64,000 bases of DNA from Omphalotus guepiniiformis (taxonomy: Eukaryota > Basidiomycota > Agaricomycetes > Agaricales > Omphalotaceae): NCBI GenBank assembly GCA_028554645.1, contig JAQOOI010000013.1:434001-498000 (forward strand), in the 5' to 3' direction. Position numbers and translations under genes: made by a program. Shown here one piece after another: positions 38,998 to 50,211 of the stretch (positions are counted from its first letter, which is position 1; each line of letters starts with the position of its first letter). The notes beneath the pieces are model-generated. The model saw nothing but the letters and a program-made list of their open reading frames with translations, was not told the DNA's origin and made no database searches.

Positions 38998-39274
38998 GAA
39001 ATGTCCCGCCGTTCGTGAATGGTCGCCACCGCTCTGCCAGACGATGACGGTGAACCAACACGAGCTTTCTCACGCCTCACGCCTTTTGGTAAATACACAC
39101 ACACATCAGAGATAACAGACAATCAAATCAAACTGACTCATTTGGGCGGCAATCTTACATCGCGGGTGCGGAGAATATGGTATAGCAAAGCTTTTTTATC
39201 TAGTGTTCGTACGTATCATTCCTTACTACTGGGTATTGGCCATCGAATCACTTTCCCTGCTTGGGGAAACCAAT

Positions 39275-40447
39275 TTAATTGGCTGTGGAACTACCAGAAC
39301 TACCGGAATCATCATCTGAGCCACCATCAGGATCCTGCTCACTGGCTGTGGAACCTCCAGAACCAGCACTATAGCTAGCGTCAGGATCCTCAGTGGCAGA
39401 ACTATCAGAATCATAGCTATCATCAGGATCCTGCTCATTTGTTGGAAGAGCACTGGACGTTGGACTGGAGCTTCCACTGGGGTTTGAATTCAAGGCGGAC
39501 GTCGACGAAGGCGTACTACCACCAAGTGAAGTAGGACTAGATAAACCGGAATCGCCATCGGAATCGCAATCACAGTCACCTTCGTCCTCGTCCTCGTCCT
39601 CGTCGGTATCGCAGTCACAGTCACCTTCGTCCGAATCGCCTTCGTCCTCGTCGTCTGTCCCACCAGGACTGCTGGTTGGAGAACCCTGGTTGCCTCCACC
39701 TGTTTCGATAATGACGGGACCCAACACGTTTATGATGATATCGGTGTCTGGTAATGTGCGTGAATATGTATATAGAGACAGAAAATAGCAATGATCTATA
39801 CCTCCGTCTGAAATTTGACCTACACCAGTGTTGGGACTATTGGGGTCACTCTGACCACCGAGATCGGTTTGACCAACAAGGTCACTCTGTCCGCCGAGAT
39901 CGCTCTGTGCACCTGTAGGGTCTTGTGCACCTGTTGGGTCTTGTGCGCCCGTAGCTGTTGGGTCCTGTGCACCTGTGGGATCCTGTGCGTCCGTAGGGTC
40001 TTGCCCACCAAGATCGTCTTGTGCGCCTGTAGGGTCCTGTGCGCCTGTAGAATTGTCTGTCAAAGGATCAGTATCACTTCCTTTATAAAAAGGGACACAA
40101 TGCCAGAAACTATTCACCTTGGTCAGAGCTTAGTGGACTTGGGGACAGACCGGTAGGCGAGGGTATAGTCTGAGCGCCTAGACTTGGATCGGTGCCTATG
40201 AGGGAAAAGATTAGATTCATGAGTTACATGATAAAAGACGAAACTGACTATTCGAACTTCCAAAGTTCGAGTCAAGTGCTGAGCCAGCGCTTCCTGATAC
40301 TTGAGAGGACGGGGAACTAAGGGTGTTGGTCTGTGTGAGCGCCTGCCTTCTATTTGGCACGGCGGCAGCACCGGTAAAAGTGACGGCACGCAAGATAAGA
40401 AGACAGAGCAAAGCCTGATGAAGGTTTCTGAAGATTCCGCGAAGCAT
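39275..40447 (-). CDS. secreted Ser/Asp-rich protein with GAQDPT repeats
   Basis: The start MLRGIFRNLHQALLCLLILR followed by AVTFTGAAAVPNRRQ fits a cleaved secretion signal. Exon 2 (GTDPSLGAQTIPSPTG) leads to a repeat exon, mostly GAQDPT, (D/S)LGGQ and VGQTDLGGQ, then a short segment ending GGID. The following exon starts DIIINVLGPVIIETGGGN and is very acidic, with Cys-Asp pairs (GDCDCDTDEDEDEDEGDCDC). The end is Ser/Gly/Asp-rich with EQDPDDSYDSDSSATEDP-type repeats and stops at 39275. No family is recognised. A wall or matrix protein, possibly binding calcium or other metal through the acidic Cys-Asp block, is a guess. It diverges from the cullin-like gene across 368 bp. Confidence 0.7.
39849..40052 (-). 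repeat. imperfect coding repeats, 15-18 bp units
   Basis: About a dozen units encode GAQDPT, GAQDDLGGQ, SDLGGQ and similar on the minus strand. Units vary by synonymous and replacement changes, and one GAQDPT block has an extra AT (DPTATGAQ), so the array is changing in length by unequal exchange or slippage. Confidence 0.8.
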
Positions 40448-40815
40448 CGTGAAGAAGGTTAAATTGGCTCAAAGTAACTTGTGTGGAATGGCGTAGATTA
40501 GACGAAAGCAGGTGAACCAGCAACCTGCAGAATGGGAGCACAGCTGAAGAGCTCTCATTTCGAAAAGATGGCCTTTTATATAGTGTTCGGGGAATGCTAA
40601 ACGGGACTTCCACTCTGCCGCAGTCAGGATATAAATATAGAAACACAGAGTGTAGCTGAAACAGCCTTTGAAGCTGGAAACCTTGAAACTCGGACGTAAC
40701 TTACTTACTGGAAGATGTAAGTACTTCTGTAAGGGGTAGCAGCGCCACGAAGCGTTGATCCGGATTCGGTTACATATTTGGTCTCGTTTTACCCAGGGGT
40801 TTGCTTGTTACCATC
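40448..40815. other. divergent promoter region
   Basis: Shared upstream DNA of the secreted repeat protein (-) and the cullin-like gene (+). TATA-like TATATAG lies near 40577 and a TATAAATATA run near 40630. No gene seen. Confidence 0.4.
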
Positions 40816-41890
40816 ATGCCGGAGTCGAAAGGAAAACAGCCTGGTGCTGCTGTTCCCCCTTCTGTTCCTTCAATTCCTCCTCTTCCAAATCCTGCGACTG
40901 GTAGCGCAAACCCTGCTGCTTCTTTGTCTTCTCTATGGGCATATATAACTCCTGCCTTGGACCATATTGTGAAGAGTCCGACAAATAACACTTCCAAAGC
41001 TCCTGCCATCGATGTCGACTTTTATGCTGGCGTGCATTCCGCATGTTATAACTAGTAAAGTAACTGTATCTGTGCTCAAAAGGGTTTTTTTCTCATTTTT
41101 ACGCAGTATAACTTCTCAGACTGAGGCGTACAACACTACCTCTCGAAGGACCGATGATATTTCAAAGGCCAGCGGAACAGATCTCTACGACCAATTAGAC
41201 AAGTATTTTGCGGATGCTGCTCGTGAATTATTACTTGGTGCTCCCCAGGACGACTCGGACCTCATTCACTATATCATTCCTTGCTTCAACCGCTATTCAG
41301 CAGGTGCTCAGTCCGCCAATCGCTTACTCAACTATGTCAACCGTCACTACGTTAAGCGCGCAGTTGACGAAGACAGAGGATGGCTTACTCTTAGCGACGT
41401 TCTCGAGCACTTTGCAAAGACTGTTACGATTAGCGATACCAGGGAGCAGCTCGCGAAGAGACTTCGGGAAAAGCGGTTGGAGGAGTTGAAGAAGTGGGGC
41501 GACGTAGAGGCAGGGTCAGCTGCAATTGTGGAGGCTGAAGCATGTGCTGAAGCTGCAAGTCCTCCCGATCGCATCGTTCACATATCTGCTTTGGCACATC
41601 GTCGGTTTCGTACCGAGTTCGTCGAGCCTTTGCTCGCAGCGCCCAAATTCAAAAAAGGGACCAAAGTCAAAAATAAGATTCCGAAGGGGAAGATATCTGG
41701 GTCCTCTCCTGGTCCTAAAGGCCGGTTAGCTCGAGCAGTAAGGGACTTGCTCGAGTCGAAGGGAGGTGACGAGGAGGAAAGGGCTAAACAGGCAGCAGCG
41801 CTTGGAACCATTCTTAGAAAAGTTGGCGTACGTTTGGATCATCCGTTGCGAAAAAAGCTCGAAAAGTTCTCGGCTTCCTCTGCGACTTGA
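40816..41890 (+). CDS. stand-alone cullin N-terminal-like protein
   Basis: Two exons joined by a 52-nt intron (41055-41106) give 340 residues. After a Pro-rich start (MPESKGKQPGAAVPPSVPSI) it reads SLWAYITPALDHIVKSPTNN, DFYAGVHSACYNYITSQTEA, GTDLYDQLDKYFADAAREL and SANRLLNYVNRHYVKRAVDE. These match cullin repeat 1-2 features of CUL1/Cdc53 (the xxYNYCTS and LNRHWVKRE types), the part that binds Skp1 and F-box proteins. Then it diverges: a charged region and a basic segment (KFKKGTKVKNKIPKGK), with no cullin-homology or neddylation domain, so it cannot recruit RBX1 in the normal way. It could be a decoy, an adaptor or a truncated duplicate. The open frame and clean splice argue against simple decay. 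Confidence 0.75.
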
Positions 41891-42596
41891 TACTGAGATT
41901 TTTGGTCTCATTTTGCTGAGAGGATTCCTATCCCGAGAGCGAGAGGGCAAGAATACCACATTTATGAGGCCTCCAAGGGGTCGCGAATGAACTCTTTGGT
42001 CAGTCAACTATTTATTGATTAGTCTCACAGGCTCGTCTTTGAAAAATAACAGATGGTAGGTCAGCAACAACGGCTTCATAGTGTCAAATGCTGCAAATTT
42101 CAAGACTTATCGTACTTGTGAATTCTTGGGAAATGGACCGACACAAATCTCAACGCCGCCAAATCCTGCAATATAGATCTTTATTTCTTCTGATTCGAGA
42201 TAAGGTGTGAGCACGAGCTAGCTGATCAAGATGTGCAGTCTGCACAAAATATGGACGCAGAGCGGTGTCCGTCGTCTTGCTCCAACTCTACTCCTCGAGT
42301 TCAATGGGCATGGGCTGCGCCGTTGCAGGGCGACACTGAGGTCACGTGATCGATACGCACTACCCCACGGTGGACCCGGACTGTTCTTGAGTACTGAACT
42401 TGTAGGCACTGGGCAGTCAGCAGTATTCATTGACTTTTGAGTCGAGGCTCAATGCTCGCAGTGATAAAAATCTTACCATCATATTGACAATATTGTCCTT
42501 CAGGTCTCCCATTGATGGATGTTTTATGGTGACGTATTAATTTGGCTCGCAATGTGCCCTTGGCTGCTGGCAATTCGAATCTACAATCCTTTCTCG
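41891..42596. other. intergenic with palindromic E-box
   Basis: No gene seen. The 8-bp palindrome TCACGTGA lies at 42342-42349, about 250 bp before the first ICMT-like gene, and may bind a bHLH factor. The second copy has no equivalent in its 404-bp upstream region. Confidence 0.4.
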
Positions 42597-43525
42597 ATGC
42601 GGTATCTTGCTGGAATACACCTGTCTCATAATCAAGGCGTCGAAGCCATCGTCGTCGCATCGACCCTTGTAACTGCTGGAACAATTAGTACGCCAAACTT
42701 GTCCTTCATCGGTTTTTGTTCACTCATCCAACATGTATATAGTCACACAACAGCGTAAAGCACTAGCAAAATCCAACAATGAAGCCGGTGATATCAAGTC
42801 CTTGCCAACGACTTTCATAGGCAAACTCGTCACGCCAGTACATGCAATTGCGATCTTTATACCCCCACTCACCTATCTCGCGGGTGTGCTTTCGAATGAA
42901 CTGAATCAGCCAGATTGGTATACGCAGACTAGCTTTCCAATAGAGGCCGATATTGCCGTAGGTGTTGGTGGGAAGGCTATAATTCGTACTGTCGCTTCGC
43001 TCGGGGCCGTTTCTTTGATTTGGTTTCATAGAGCTGTGCTTCGGGCACTTGGGAAGCAATTCCATTATATTGGGGTGCGTTTATGTGAATACTTTGTTCG
43101 TGAAAACATGGTCTTAGTTATACAACGAATAGGTGAGGGAGAAAGCAGAGATCGTCTCCACAGGTCCTTATGCGTACATTCGTCACCCAATCTACACGTA
43201 TGTCTTCTCATTTCTTCTTACAAATGCACTTTTCCTCATTGTTTTGTGTTTCAAAGTATGATGCTCGTCCAACTTCCTCTCATTGCCGCTGCGTATTGGT
43301 CTTGGATCCCTCTTGTTACTCTGGGGATTTGCACGGCTGCTTTTGCATACAAGATTCCGATTGAAGTAAGTGTTCTTGAGGTGAATTCTCGTTTGACTGA
43401 CTTACGCTGTGATTCAGGAGCGATTGATAGAAGAGGACCTTGCGCTAGGTCCTGCATATGTTGAATATAAGAAGAAAGTGCCTTACAGACTTTATACCCT
43501 ACATCTGGTGACTGTTCAGCGCTGA
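42597..43525 (+). CDS. ICMT-like methyltransferase, tandem copy 1 (shifted C-terminus)
   Basis: Integral-membrane methyltransferase of the isoprenylcysteine carboxyl methyltransferase group, using S-adenosylmethionine. The start is MRYLAGIHLSHNQGVEAIVV. Helical segments follow (KLVTPVHAIAIFIPPLTYLA, RTVASLGAVSLIWFH). The cofactor-binding part is REKAEIVSTGPYAYIRHPIY, split by an intron, then QLPLIAAAYWSWIPLVTLGI and LIEEDLALGPAYVEYKKKVP. The last residues read YRLYTLHLVTVQR instead of YSLIPYIW in copy 2: one extra T near 43491 shifts the frame. Everything before is uninterrupted. ICMTs usually end with such a short tail, so the effect may be mild. Confidence 0.82.
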
Positions 43526-43929
43526 AAGGTGTTTGTCTCGTGTATTCCTGGTGTATTCTCTAAGCAATAACAGCAACCATAGAATTATGCTCTTTGTTAG
43601 CCTGGTGATCAATCTGTCGAACGCGATTTTGAACGCGATTTTGACATATCAGGAATAATTGCCAATTGGTACATACTGTTGTTTCAGGTTCTGCCATAGG
43701 CAGTTACACAGACCTCTGAGGGATCGGTCACCAGTCCAACTCTTTGCAAGTAGTAGTAACCAATCGTTTCAATACACTGAGGAGTTTGCACGAGTGTAGC
43801 CCAAAGCGGTGATTAGGCAAATCTGTATTTCAATTTGGCCTTGGTGACGCATATTTCATTTAGTTATAATGAGCCCAACGTTCGACCTTCAGCTCCATCA
43901 GTTTCCATTCATACTTTCTCTCTTACAAG
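43526..43929. other. spacer between tandem ICMT-like genes
   Basis: Contains the copy-1 3' flank and the copy-2 promoter. TTTGAACGCGATTTTGA-type short repeats occur near 43620 (GAACGCGATTTT twice). No gene seen. Confidence 0.5.
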
Positions 43930-44853
43930 ATGCGGTATTTAGCAGGAATACATCTATCTCATAACCAAGGCATTGAAGCTATCGTCGTTGCATCAACTCT
44001 GGCCACCATCGGAACCATTCGTACGCTAGCATATTGTTTTCTCCAGCCTTCTCTGTTCAATTTAGTCTCATCCAAACAGTCACGCAACAGCGGAAAGCTT
44101 TCGCAAAATCCAACTCTGAAGCCGGTGAAATCAAGTCCTTGCCAACGACTTTCCTAGGCAAAGCCGTCACGCCTGTACATGCAGTTGCGGTCTTGATACC
44201 CCCACTCACCTATCTCGCCGGTGTGCTTTCAAATGGACTGAATCAGCCAGATTGGTATACGCAGGCTAGCTTTCCAATAGAGGCCGATGTTGCTGTAGGC
44301 GTTGGTGGGAAGGCTGTGATTCGTACTATCGCGTCGCTCGGTGTCGTGTCTTTGGTTTGGTTTCATGGGGCTGTCCTTCGCGCGCTCGACAAGCAGCTTC
44401 ATTATATCGGGGTACGTTCTTTGCGCTTGCTTACAAAGTTTGTTTAATTGACGTGTTTTGTGTATATCAATAGGTCAGGGAGAAAGCTGAAGTTGTTTCC
44501 ACCGGACCATACGCATATATCCGTCATCCGCTTTACAGGTACACCCCCGTCTGTTACGGCCTCCACGTCTACTAATCATGATGTTGCAAAGCTTTGTACT
44601 TGGCCAGCTTGCTCTCCTTTCCCTCTCATACTGGTCTTGGATTCCTCTCTTCAGCGCAGGGGTTTGTACGGCTGCTTTCGCATACAAGATTCCAATTGAA
44701 GTGTGTTCATTCGTATTCTTCGACCTGATTGGTGGCTTACTGACACACGCCACTACATAGGAAAAATTGATTGAGGATGACCTTGCGATGGGTCCTGCGT
44801 ATGTTGAGTACAAGAAGCGAGTGCCCTACAGTCTCATCCCTTATATCTGGTAA
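43930..44853 (+). CDS. ICMT-like methyltransferase, tandem copy 2
   Basis: Very similar to copy 1 in exon order and protein (MRYLAGIHLSHNQGIEAIVV; TFLGKAVTPVHAVAVLIPPL; EADVAVGVGGKAVIRTIASL). The S-adenosylmethionine-binding motif REKAEVVSTGPYAYIRHPLY spans an intron, and LIEDDLAMGPAYVEYKKRVP ends in YSLIPYIW at the stop 44851-44853. This copy keeps the likely ancestral C-terminus. The family methylates C-terminal prenyl-cysteines of Ras-like proteins and pheromones in the ER, but this short subgroup could use other substrates. The high similarity and shared orientation point to a recent tandem duplication. Confidence 0.85.
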
Positions 44854-44959
44854 ACTCGGCTGCCAGTGGATATTCCGTGCTGCTACTTTAAAGAAACATA
44901 TTACATCAGTCTAAAGCTGTATTATTGGGGAAAGAAGCATATATGCAATTGTTACATTG

Positions 44960-46794
44960 TCATGGTCTGTCCCTTTCAGGAATTTCGAACGGAGGAGAGT
45001 ACCAACTTGACTTGATGTCTTCCGGTACACCCTTCCTATATACAGTGTCGCCCTCAACATTCTTGCGAACCCGATCCAGAAGCGCAGCATTGAGGCTGAA
45101 CGCAGAATCGTTCAGAATCGTACGCGCAGCGGATTCGAAGCTGTCCAGAGCGTGTAGCTCTGCATCATGGTCGTAATATGCCCTGGAGTCAAGACCGAAG
45201 TCTATGTCTGTGCTGGCATCAGTGATATGCCATTTCCGAAGCTGTCAAGGGTAAAGATTCTGGTCACAACGTCTTTAAACGAGCGAGAGATATGGATACT
45301 TGCCTGCGTTCTTCCGCTCTCTTGCGCTCCGGAAGCCCTTTCATGTCGTATATCCTGAAATGCTCTTAGAGCAAGGCGCATGCCGGCTGGAGTTCTGTCA
45401 ACCAAGGCGAGACAAACTCCTAGGGTAGCGCCGTCCTCCAAGGCTTGGGAGGCTCCCTGAGCAGACGTGGGTAGAAAAGGATGTGCGGCATCACCAAGAA
45501 GGGTTATCTATACCAAATTTCTCGTAAACGTGCTTTGTGTACAGGCAAAGTCGAGAACTTACACGGCCTTTCTCCGATACCCAACGAGGAAGCGGATCTC
45601 TCCAAGCCAGTTTCCAGTCAATGCAATCCGTGAATTTAGAGATGGCTTTTGATAGTCTGTTCAAGAACGGACAACATTCAGAGTCAGATGAAAGCGGGAT
45701 GTGGAAGTTGTGTACTCACAAAGGATCCCATCCTTCTCCTAAAGTCTCCAAAGCCTCTTGCACGCTCGAAGGCTTATAACTCGACCAACTTTCCTTAGCA
45801 GTATTGTCTCTATCGACGTGTGTCATCGCGAAACTCATGTGCGTGATATTTCCAGGTAATCCAAAGGTACACAAGAGTGTATGTTTGTCTGGGCCGAGCC
45901 AAATGTGAGGTGAGCCGTCACAGAGATGGGAGGTCTCGGGATCTTCGAGGAGAGGAGTGGCAGGAGCGTAGGCGCGGTAGATGGCCTGAAAAGTCAGTTT
46001 GTCAGAGGGGCGTGTCAGAGTATGAAGTATAAACGAGAGGGAGTCTTACGTAGCCAGAGGATTGAGGAACTTCTGGAAATCCTAGGACCAACTCCTTCGC
46101 CTTGCTTCCAATGCCCTCAGCAGCAAGTATGGCCTGATAATAAAGGCAAGGGCCCCTCAGCTTGAATGCTTTTTAGAATCAAGGCTTCATTAACACCTAC
46201 GTCGGCGTAAACCTTTTCGCCATTCTCTAGAATCACACAAGGCTTCTCCTCATCAGATTCAGGCTCCTTGTAGTCAATGACTTTCGTGCCAAGACGCATA
46301 TTGACACCCAACTTGACTGCTAAATCCCAGAAGAGACTGTGATAATATGCACGATGGCCTGGTAGACCTGTCCATCCGTATCGCTCGACTTCTCTTGCGT
46401 GATCATCCCTGAATACGATCTTTCCAGCTGCGTGAGGTAGTGCGAACTCGGTGACTCACTCAACATGGACGAGCTGGAGAAATCACGTACTCTTCCCATC
46501 CCGAACGTTGAAGTATCTCCCGTGCGATGCATATTCCCACATCTTATCGCCAATTCCCCATCGGAAACATATTCGAGAGGAGTTTGGGGCAAACCCGATT
46601 GCGTCTCCGTAGGGAGAAGGCGCGGTTCCTCGTTCGATGAGAGTCACGGGAATGCCTTGACGTGCGCAGCCGATTGCGGCTGAGAGACCGCCTGATTATT
46701 TCCTGGTGAGAAGTGAGAGAGAGAGAGGTAGTGGATAGAGATACTTGCCGAAGCCAGCACCGACTACGAGTACTTGAAAGTTGTCTTCGGACAT
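44960..46794 (-). CDS. FAD-dependent monooxygenase, salicylate-hydroxylase-like
   Basis: Class A flavoprotein hydroxylase. The FAD motif VVGAGFGGLSAAIGCARQG is interrupted by a 57-nt intron (46692-46748) with a GC donor (GCAAGT...CAG), which alone keeps the frame. GIPVTLIERG follows (ribose-binding Glu), then GDAIGFAPNSSRICFRWGIG, YHSLFWDLAVKLGVNMRLGT and TLLCTFGLPGNITHMSFAMT. The second FAD motif is GDAAHPFLPTSAQGASQALE. The C-terminal part reads DFGLDSRAYYDHDAELHALD and ends EIPERDRP at 44960-44962. All cofactor motifs are present, so it is probably active on an aromatic or other cyclic substrate, not identifiable from sequence. It converges with the second ICMT-like gene at a 106-bp spacing. 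Confidence 0.9.
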
Positions 46795-47987
46795 GATAGT
46801 AATGACCGAAACGTTCAAAGTTTTAGATCCACTCTACTTATATTCCATTTAGAAAGAGGATTCGACGTCCGTTACGGCAATGCGGCCGTTCCGATTAGAC
46901 ACTGCAGCTCGGTCAGAAAGTTTCAATGATAATCGGTGCTGCAATTACTTAGAAGAGACGGTCGTGACTCCTGGAGCTAAATCTTGCGTGGTCGAGAATG
47001 GTGTTCTCGTCACGTTCTTCGCAGGAAGAACCCACTTGGAGACTGGAGTAGGGTAACTGCGGTCTGCGGTCCTGTCATTGAGTTGACAGACGTATAAAGT
47101 TGCACGTACGCACATTGGAAATTCCCATATTATCTTCAAGAGAATATACTGTGACTGGAGATGCATTGAATGCACATCTACCCTTGCAGAGTAGAAGTCG
47201 TTGCAGACAGCAGTTATTGTCTCTTGCTTCCGAGTCTCAGAAGTTGAAGACAGTTAAAACGAACGGAGTTGACAACCTGGTATAGAATATGCATGTCAAT
47301 GAAACCATCAAAACTGTAGTGTCCGGCCTGACCTGCTGCATATGTAGACTTTATGCATTCAACGATCCGAAGTGACAACGTGATTGGTAGGGCGACGCAT
47401 ACCAGTACTACCACTACTACCATCCGTTCAACCGAGGCGATATTGGACTAACTATTGGTCAGCCAAAATATAGTCAGCCAAAAGTCAGACTCACCGTTGT
47501 TTTCGGGCGGTGGGAGCTTGGTGATGCGTCAAAGCAAGATTTACCGCCACGGTGACCGCGATAAGCACTCAAGTTCAGACTGACTCAAAGCAAGTGTATA
47601 TCATATTGATGATAATCCCTAGAAGTAGCTAACAGAAAAAGGACCTAGAGGATATTGAGTCGCTTGTTAGTGTATTAGCCTGAAACGACGTAAAAGAGCC
47701 TTACGCTGAACACATTGGTTGCACGGACTTTGGAACTTGAATTGTTTTTGGAATCTTGGGCCAATACCTTGGCCAGTTACGACCCGAAATTACAACCCTT
47801 TGGACCATGTATGGTGAGTTTAACCCGTCATCCTCATTCTTGGTGACACTGAAAGCATCCGTTTTCGCTGCCGTTTAGCGCTCAACTACCACATTGAAAC
47901 CACGTGGCACTTGTTTGCTTGCGCCAAACATTGCACAGTATATATACGAAAAAAAATTGCAGTTAAGAACTTGGCCTAATCGCCCGC
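46795..47987. other. divergent intergenic region, no gene seen
   Basis: Upstream DNA of the monooxygenase (-) and IMP dehydrogenase (+). No coding unit recognised. The IMP dehydrogenase promoter elements lie at the right edge. Confidence 0.5.
47901..47946 (+). promoter_or_regulatory. IMP dehydrogenase promoter: E-box and TATA
   Basis: CACGTG at 47901-47906 and TATATATA at 47939-47946, the latter about 42 bp before the ATG at 47988. Assigned by sequence and position. Confidence 0.4.
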
Positions 47988-49926
47988 ATGCCCATCAAGT
48001 CTTCCGCTCTCCTCGATCCCTCGACTGCTCTTGAGCATCTCAAAACTTATTCTCGCTCAGATGGCCTCTCCGTAGCCGATCTTATGGACTCGAGGGTCCA
48101 TGGAGGCCTCACTTATAACGATTTTCTAATGCTTCCTGGAAGAATCGACTTTCCAGCATCAGATGTCGTGACAGAAAGTCGTATAACTCGGAATGTTGTC
48201 CTAAAGACACCTTTCCTGAGTAGTCCGATGGACACCGTTACAGAGGGCCAAATGGCTATCGCTCTTGCTGTGAGTGTAGATTTTTTCAAGCTTCGGATCT
48301 TTCTCTGATTTTACCTGGACCAGCTGTTAGGCGGTATTGGTGTGATCCATCACAATCAATCTCCTGAATCGCAAGCAGCTATGGTCCGAGCAGTGAAACG
48401 ACATGAAAACGGGTTCATTTCCGACCCAGTCGTTCTGTCGCCCTCAAACATTGTCGAAGATGTCTTAGACATCAAAGCAAGGCTAGGATTTTGCGGAATA
48501 CCTATCACAGGTGTGTAGATTGCCCTGTCGTACATTTACCTGATGAGATTCTCTCTATTATAACCTTCGTTCTTCCGAGTAACGCATTCTCTTGTGTGAT
48601 CTGCGGATATCTTTATATCTGAATTCTATCTGCATTCTCTCGTTGTTAAATTCATTACTCATAATTTTCTCTTCAGATTCCGGTGTTGTTGGCGGAAAAC
48701 TGGTTGGCATTGTCACCTCTCGTGACATTCAGTTCCGAGATCCGTCCACCCCTCTCTCCGATGTTATGGTCACCGACTTGGTGACTGCCCCGCAGGGCAT
48801 TACTCTCCTCGAAGCAAACGATATTCTTCGTGATTCGAAAAAGGGAAAGCTCCCTATCGTCGACTCTCAAGGGCACCTTGTCACTCTCCTTGCTCGTTCC
48901 GACCTTCTCAAAAATCAATCATATCCATTAGCCTCCAAAAACCCGGAAACCAAACAATTATACGCCGCCGCAGCGGTCGGTACACGCCCTTCCGACCGAA
49001 ATCGCCTCGCCCTCCTTGTCGATGCTGGCCTGGACATTGTCGTCCTCGACTCCTCCCAAGGCAACTCAGTTTTCCAGCTCGACATGATCAAATATATCAA
49101 GGCCACATACCCTAAGCTGGAGGTAATTGGTGGTAATGTGGTGACCCGCGAGCAAGCGGCCTCACTTATTGCTGCAGGTGCCGATGGTCTTCGAGTTGGT
49201 ATGGGCTCTGGATCAATTTGCATCACGCAAGAAGTCATGGCCGTTGGCAGACCTCAGGCCACTGCCGTATATGCTGTTGCCGAATTTTCCAACAAGTTTG
49301 GCGTTCCCGTCATTGCTGATGGTGGTATCAGTAACGTTGGCCACATCGTGAAAGCCATTGCTCTCGGTGCTGGTGCGGTCATGATGGGCGGACTGCTTGC
49401 GGGTACCGAGGAAGCACCTGGTGAATATTTCTACCATGAGGGCAAGCGTGTCAAGGCCTACCGAGGTATGGGTAGTCTTGAGGCTATGGAGCAGGGCAGA
49501 CCTGGTGCCGCAAGCACCAAGTCTAAACTCAATGGCACGCAGCCTGGATCAAACAAGTATCCCTTGCCCAAGCAAAGCTCCACCGTGGAAAACGCTGCAA
49601 CCTCTAGGTATTTCTCAGAGAGCAGCGCGGTCAAGGTTGCCCAAGGCGTCAGCGGTGATGTCCAGGACAAAGGAAGCGTCAAGGCGTTCATTCCTTACTT
49701 ATATGCCGGGCTTCAGCACTCATTCCAAGATATTGGTGTGAAGAGCATTGCGGAGTTGAGGGATGGTGTTTCCAGCGGTAAGGTTAGGTTTGAGTTGAGG
49801 ACCGCTAGCGCGCAAGTTGAGGGTGGGGTTCATGGTTTGAACTCGTAAGTCGTTGTTTGTCAGCTATTCCTATGCTATCTCTAAATTTTTTCCTCGTTCA
49901 GGTACACGAAACGTTTGTTTGCGTGA
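47988..49926 (+). CDS. IMD: inosine-5'-monophosphate dehydrogenase
   Basis: Oxidises IMP to XMP with NAD, the controlling step of GTP synthesis in the cytosol. Exon 1: [59 protein letters not shown]. Exon 2: [20 protein letters not shown]. The CBS pair follows ([36 protein letters not shown]). The catalytic loop [20 protein letters not shown] holds the active Cys. The flap region is [20 protein letters not shown], with [11 protein letters not shown] before it. The final intron after HGLNS leads to YTKRLFA and the stop 49924-49926. The third intron (about 48510-48675) is longer than usual for this window. The enzyme is the known target of mycophenolic acid. It looks complete. Confidence 0.96.
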
Positions 49927-50211
49927 TCACTTTCATGATTTAGCATTTGTTGTATTAGTTACTTGGGATCTACCTACACGGTTCAATACATGGATTGTGA
50001 CTCCCAGATTTTTGCGTGGTTTCTGTATGCCTGTTCTATTATGTTTTTTGATTGTTTTCAAGCAGATACCAGGGATGCGCAAGTGTGAATCTGATGATCC
50101 CGGTCCGAAAACAACACTCGAGTCATTCCTAGAGAAATTAATAATCTCAAAACTTGAATAATCTTCAAATAGCATGAGTCAGATACTCGTTTCTGCTCCA
50201 AAACACCCAAC

